Of a DNA stretch of 34,239 bases, positions 31,533-34,239 are shown piece after piece. The notes under the pieces are model-generated. The model was not told where the DNA came from. It ran no database searches and saw only the letters and a program-made list of their open reading frames with translations. This stretch comes from Clostridia bacterium (GTDB taxonomy: Bacteria; Bacillota; Clostridia; Christensenellales; CAG-138). The stretch is taken from NCBI GenBank assembly GCA_030527165.1, contig JAUNBH010000007.1, positions 8,976-43,214 of the forward strand, written 5' to 3'. How positions within the stretch are numbered: position 1 is the first letter of the stretch; every line of letters begins with the position of its first letter. The translations under genes and the position numbers were made by a program.

Positions 31533-33227
31533 ATGGAAAAATTCAGTCAGTTGAAGTACGTCAGGCCGGACATGGAAGCGTTGCGTGCGGAGCTTGAGAA
31601 GTGCGCGGCGGCAATGGAAGGCGCCGAGAGCTATGCGCAGCTGCGCGAGGCGTACATGGAAGTCGAGGAGCTCCGAAGGAACGCTTTCACCATGGGCTCG
31701 CTCGCGCGCATAAGGCATACGTTGGACACGACGGATGAGTTTTACGCCAACGAGACCCTCAGCATCAGTCGTGCCTTCGCGCAGCTCATGCCGGTAAATA
31801 AGCGTATAAACAGGGCGATACTAAACTCGCCGTTTCGCGGTGACATGAGCGCCGAGTTTGGGCCGATACTGATTGCGCGGCTTGAGGCGGACGAGCGGAT
31901 GAACGATGAGCGGCTGATCCCCCTGACGATAGAGCAGTCCGAGTTGACGCAGGCGTACTCCAGGGCAGCAGCGGCTTGTCAGACGGAGTTTATGGGGGAG
32001 AAGTGCAATTTCTATGGATTGCTGAAGCACATGCAGAACCCGGACAGAGACATAAGGAAGCGCGCGTTTGAGGCGTGGGCTAACTTGTATGACAGCGTCA
32101 GCGCGGACCTGGACAAGCAGTACGACAGGCTCGTGGAGCTGCGCGTGCAGATGGCGCAGATGCTTGGAATGGACAACTACACCCAGCTGGGTTATCTCAG
32201 GATGAACCGCTTCGACTACGGCCCCGAGGAGGTCGCCAAGTTCCGCAAGCAGGTGCTCGAAGTGGTGACGCCCGCCGTCGCGGAGCTGCGCCGCCGTCAG
32301 GCGAAGCGCATAGGCGTGGACAAGGTAAAATTCTACGATGAAACCTTTATGTTCGCCGACGGAAATGCCGCCCCCATAGGCGGCAAGGACGTATTGCTCC
32401 CAATTGCCGCGCGCATGTATCACGAGATGAGCCCCGAGACGGGTGAGTTCATAGACTTCATGGTAGACCACGAGCTGTTCGACCTTGATACGCGCCCCGG
32501 CAAGCATCTGGGCGGCTATTGCTCGCAGCTGGCCGCGTATAAGGCGCCGTTTATATTCTCCAATTTCAACGGCACCTCCGGCGACGTCGACGTGCTCACG
32601 CACGAGGCGGGACATGCGTTTGAGGGCTATACCGCGACGCGCTGCCTGCCCATTTCCGCGCTGCAGCACTCGACGAGCGAGATAAACGAAATTCACTCCA
32701 TGGCGATGGAGCACTTCGCGTACCCGTGGATGAAGGACTTCTACGGCGAGGAGAACGTCGCAAAGGCGAAGTACGCGCACCTGGCGGATGCGCTGTCCGT
32801 GATGCCGTACATGATGTGCGTGGACGAGTTCCAGCACAGAGTATACGCTAACCCGACCATGAGCGCGACAGAGCGCAGGCACACATGGCGCGAGCTGGAG
32901 AAGCTATATATGCCCTGGCGGGACTACGACGGCAACGAGTTCTGCGAGGGAGGCGGATTCTGGATGCAGAAGCAGCACATATTCCTCTATCCCTTCTACT
33001 ACATCGACTACGCGCTCGCGCAGACCTGTGCGTTTGAGTTGTATGGAAGGATGAAGACGGATAAGGATGCAGCTTGGCAGGATTATCTCAGGCTCTGCCG
33101 CGCAGGGGGAAGCAAGGGCTACTTTGAGCTGCTTAAAGTAGCGCGGCTCTCGAACCCGTTTGAGGAAGGCAGTGTCGAACGCGCCGTGCGCCACGTCATA
33201 GATGAGCTGGCGACGTACGGCTTTTAG
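31533..33227 (+). CDS. M3-family oligoendopeptidase (zinc metallopeptidase)
   Basis: The 564-residue, probably cytoplasmic, peptidase cleaves short peptides. The zinc motif HEAGH (His357-Glu358-His361) is intact, and the third ligand is Glu386 in EIHSMAMEHF, 25 residues after His361, the M3 spacing. No signal peptide is seen. Length and overall pattern match the clostridial PepF-like oligoendopeptidases, but the exact subfamily is uncertain, so no symbol is given. It lies 21 bp after dnaB with AAAGGTGG before the ATG and may be co-transcribed; I see no terminator between them. Confidence 0.93.
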   Translation: MEKFSQLKYVRPDMEALRAELEKCAAAMEGAESYAQLREAYMEVEELRRNAFTMGSLARIRHTLDTTDEFYANETLSISRAFAQLMPVNKRINRAILNSPFRGDMSAEFGPILIARLEADERMNDERLIPLTIEQSELTQAYSRAAAACQTEFMGEKCNFYGLLKHMQNPDRDIRKRAFEAWANLYDSVSADLDKQYDRLVELRVQMAQMLGMDNYTQLGYLRMNRFDYGPEEVAKFRKQVLEVVTPAVAELRRRQAKRIGVDKVKFYDETFMFADGNAAPIGGKDVLLPIAARMYHEMSPETGEFIDFMVDHELFDLDTRPGKHLGGYCSQLAAYKAPFIFSNFNGTSGDVDVLTHEAGHAFEGYTATRCLPISALQHSTSEINEIHSMAMEHFAYPWMKDFYGEENVAKAKYAHLADALSVMPYMMCVDEFQHRVYANPTMSATERRHTWRELEKLYMPWRDYDGNEFCEGGGFWMQKQHIFLYPFYYIDYALAQTCAFELYGRMKTDKDAAWQDYLRLCRAGGSKGYFELLKVARLSNPFEEGSVERAVRHVIDELATYGF

Positions 33228-33327
33228 CCTGAACGCCGCGCCGCTGCCTGCATGAGCGGGTTTCGCCGCATACGGTCGTGCGCAAACAGGCAGAATATGA
33301 ACAGACGGCGAAATATAGCGGATGCGG

Positions 33328-33356
33328 TTGACTCGCGCCGTCCGCAAATATATACT
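33328..33356 (+). promoter_or_regulatory. Promoter of the thioredoxin-fold lipoprotein gene
   Basis: TTGACT (33328-33333) and TATACT (33351-33356) are separated by 17 bp. The preceding stretch has a CTGCCTG/CAGGCAG inverted repeat at about 33243-33293 without a T-run, so it is a poor terminator candidate for the peptidase gene. Confidence 0.8.
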
Positions 33357-33391
33357 GTACTCAGTATGAGTGAGAATCGGACGGAGGTGCG

Positions 33392-33973
33392 ATGAGTATG
33401 ATGAGAATAACGGCAATGCTGGTGGTTGCGGCGCTCGCGCTGTGTGCATGCGGGTGCTCGCCCGGGGTAGTGGAGCCAACGCCTGACACGCAGGGCGGCG
33501 AGCCCACTCCGGAAGAGCAGAAGGGTCTTTTCGGCGATTTTTCGACGACGGATTTAGCGAGCGGAGAGAGCGTCACGGGCGACATACTAAGCGACTACGA
33601 CGTGACACTGATATACATGTGGGAAACGTGGTGCGACGTGTGCGTGCGTGAGATGGAGGAGCTGCAAACGGTGTATGAGCGGCTCGGTGCCAACGTCAAC
33701 ATACTCGGGCTGTGCTTTAACGCGGAGCGCGATGAGGAGAGTGCGCTGGCCATGATTGAGGAGAGCGGGATAGAGTTCATGACGCTCGTCGGCACATATG
33801 GACTCGAGGACGCGGCGTCCGGTTTCCTCACGGGGTATCCCGCCGCAGTTGCGGTGGACAGCGCCGGAAATGTGATAGGCGAACCGTACGTCAATATGGG
33901 GTTTGCCATTGAGGACGTCGCTGCGGAGTATGAAGCGATAATCGCCAACAGTCTGGCAGCCATAGGCGAATAG
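33392..33973 (+). CDS. TlpA/ResA-like thiol-disulfide oxidoreductase lipoprotein
   Basis: The 193-residue product has a lipoprotein signal (hydrophobic 5-18, then Cys-rich CACGC; lipidation probably on Cys20 or Cys22), a Pro/Glu-rich linker and a thioredoxin fold. The redox motif is WCDVC (Cys81, Cys84) after IYMWETW. ILGLCFNAERDEE and FLTGYPAAVAVDSAGNVIG (with a cis-proline-type TGYP) are typical of the TlpA/AhpC-TSA group. It probably reduces or exchanges disulfides outside the membrane. No CcdA or DsbD electron donor is in the window. GGAGG lies 4 nt before the ATG at 33392; ATG at 33398 is an alternative. Its last codons are repeated at the end of the window. Confidence 0.9.
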   Translation: MSMMRITAMLVVAALALCACGCSPGVVEPTPDTQGGEPTPEEQKGLFGDFSTTDLASGESVTGDILSDYDVTLIYMWETWCDVCVREMEELQTVYERLGANVNILGLCFNAERDEESALAMIEESGIEFMTLVGTYGLEDAASGFLTGYPAAVAVDSAGNVIGEPYVNMGFAIEDVAAEYEAIIANSLAAIGE

Positions 33974-33988
33974 CTTCGATTTGCCGTG
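33934..33988 (+). repeat. First copy of the exact 55-bp direct repeat
   Basis: This segment covers the last 12 codons and stop of the thioredoxin-fold gene plus 15 bp. It is identical to 34185-34239, 251 bp downstream, at the end of the window. Confidence 0.97.
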
Positions 33989-34004
33989 TGACGGTTTAGG
34001 TGCA

Positions 34005-34034
34005 AGCGGGCTCCCGTGCGGGAGCCCGCTTTTT
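34005..34034 (+). terminator. Terminator of the thioredoxin-fold lipoprotein gene
   Basis: AGCGGGCTCCC and GGGAGCCCGCT form a perfect 11-bp stem with a GTGC loop, followed by TTTT (the stem itself ends in T). Confidence 0.9.
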
Positions 34035-34086
34035 GCGCCCGTCAGCGCCTGCAGCGGACGCTTCGCGGGCGGCCTGCGCAATTGTT

Positions 34087-34147
34087 GGCGCTGCGCGCCC
34101 CCGCCCACCCACCCACGAATGAAGCGCTTCCCGCCGCGTCAGGAAGC
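34087..34147 (+). repeat. Dispersed hairpin/C-tract/hairpin element, copy E
   Basis: Hairpin 1 GGCGC-TGC-GCGCC (34087-34099), then C-tracts CCCCCGCCCACCCACCC (34098-34114) and hairpin 2 GCTTCC...GGAAGC (34126-34147, six pairs with a looser centre). Its length of 61 bp equals copies A and B. It lies between the two copies of the 55-bp repeat. Confidence 0.75.
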
Positions 34148-34184
34148 GCGGCCGCGCTAAAGAGGGGGTGCAAATACGCAGCAT

Positions 34185-34239
34185 AGCGATAATCGCCAAC
34201 AGTCTGGCAGCCATAGGCGAATAGCTTCGATTTGCCGTG
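34185..34239 (+). repeat. Second copy of the exact 55-bp direct repeat, at the contig end
   Basis: Identical to 33934-33988. It re-encodes the gene tail ending IANSLAAIGE but no complete gene. A length of exactly 55 at a sequence end matches a common assembly k-mer size. Confidence 0.95.

Noticed and set aside
34185..34239. A truncated second thioredoxin-fold gene at the right end
   Set aside because: Only an exact copy of the last 12 codons is present with no upstream coding part; an assembly overlap or tandem repeat explains it better.

Overview
The window is a GC-rich stretch of a bacterial chromosome, almost certainly from an uncultured Clostridia-type Firmicute. The evidence is the gene order: an S10-spc cluster running into secY-adk-map-KOW-infA-rpmJ, the gdpP-rplI-dnaB trio, the zinc forms of S14, L36 and adenylate kinase, strong AGGAGG ribosome sites, and a TPP riboswitch in front of a ThiT-type thiamine transporter. 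Isoleucine is nevertheless coded mostly by AUA, which is unusual at this GC content. Nothing looks like phage, plasmid, CRISPR or an insertion sequence. Both ends look like contig ends: 17 G residues near the left end, and at the right end an exact 55-bp repeat of sequence lying 251 bp further in.

Layout. Positions 1-4.1 kb hold glgP (glycogen phosphorylase) converging on a lipoprotein gene of unknown function. From 4.1 to 7.1 kb, on the minus strand, come an unknown single-pass membrane protein, dusB (tRNA dihydrouridine synthase), tRNA-Gly(CCC) and tuf (EF-Tu); the last two share a clear promoter. From 7.2 to 9.9 kb lie a TPP riboswitch with thiT, then a phosphoglucomutase. From 10.1 to 13.1 kb an HD hydrolase, an anchored YfjL-like protein and malQ form a minus-strand operon, which is divergent from a MATE transporter (13.3-14.7 kb). 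From 14.7 to 27.6 kb one promoter and a structured leader precede 27 genes, rpsJ to rpmJ, encoding ribosomal proteins, SecY, Adk, Map, a KOW RNA-binding protein and IF-1. After a terminator and repeat region, 27.7-33.2 kb carries gdpP, rplI, dnaB and an M3 oligopeptidase, followed by a thioredoxin-fold lipoprotein with its own promoter.

How the genes work together. GlgP, phosphoglucomutase and MalQ are the core of glycogen and maltodextrin breakdown: phosphorolysis to glucose-1-phosphate, isomerisation to glucose-6-phosphate, and disproportionation of short chains. They sit close together but in separate transcription units. The rest is mostly translation, secretion and replication housekeeping.

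The most unusual structure is a dispersed 61-65 bp intergenic element present five times (2667, 4003, 9973, 27609 and 34087). It is a short GC hairpin, four C-tracts of the type CCCACCCACCCGCCC (a one-base-loop G-quadruplex motif on the other strand), and a second hairpin of the type GCTTCCCG...CGGGAAGC. Every copy lies at a gene 3' end beside an intrinsic terminator. Other points to follow up are the rpsJ leader RNA, two places where a promoter -35 box lies inside an upstream hairpin, a hairpin between rpsH and rplF, and the absence of the alpha operon (rpsM-rpsK-rpsD-rpoA-rplQ) after rpmJ.
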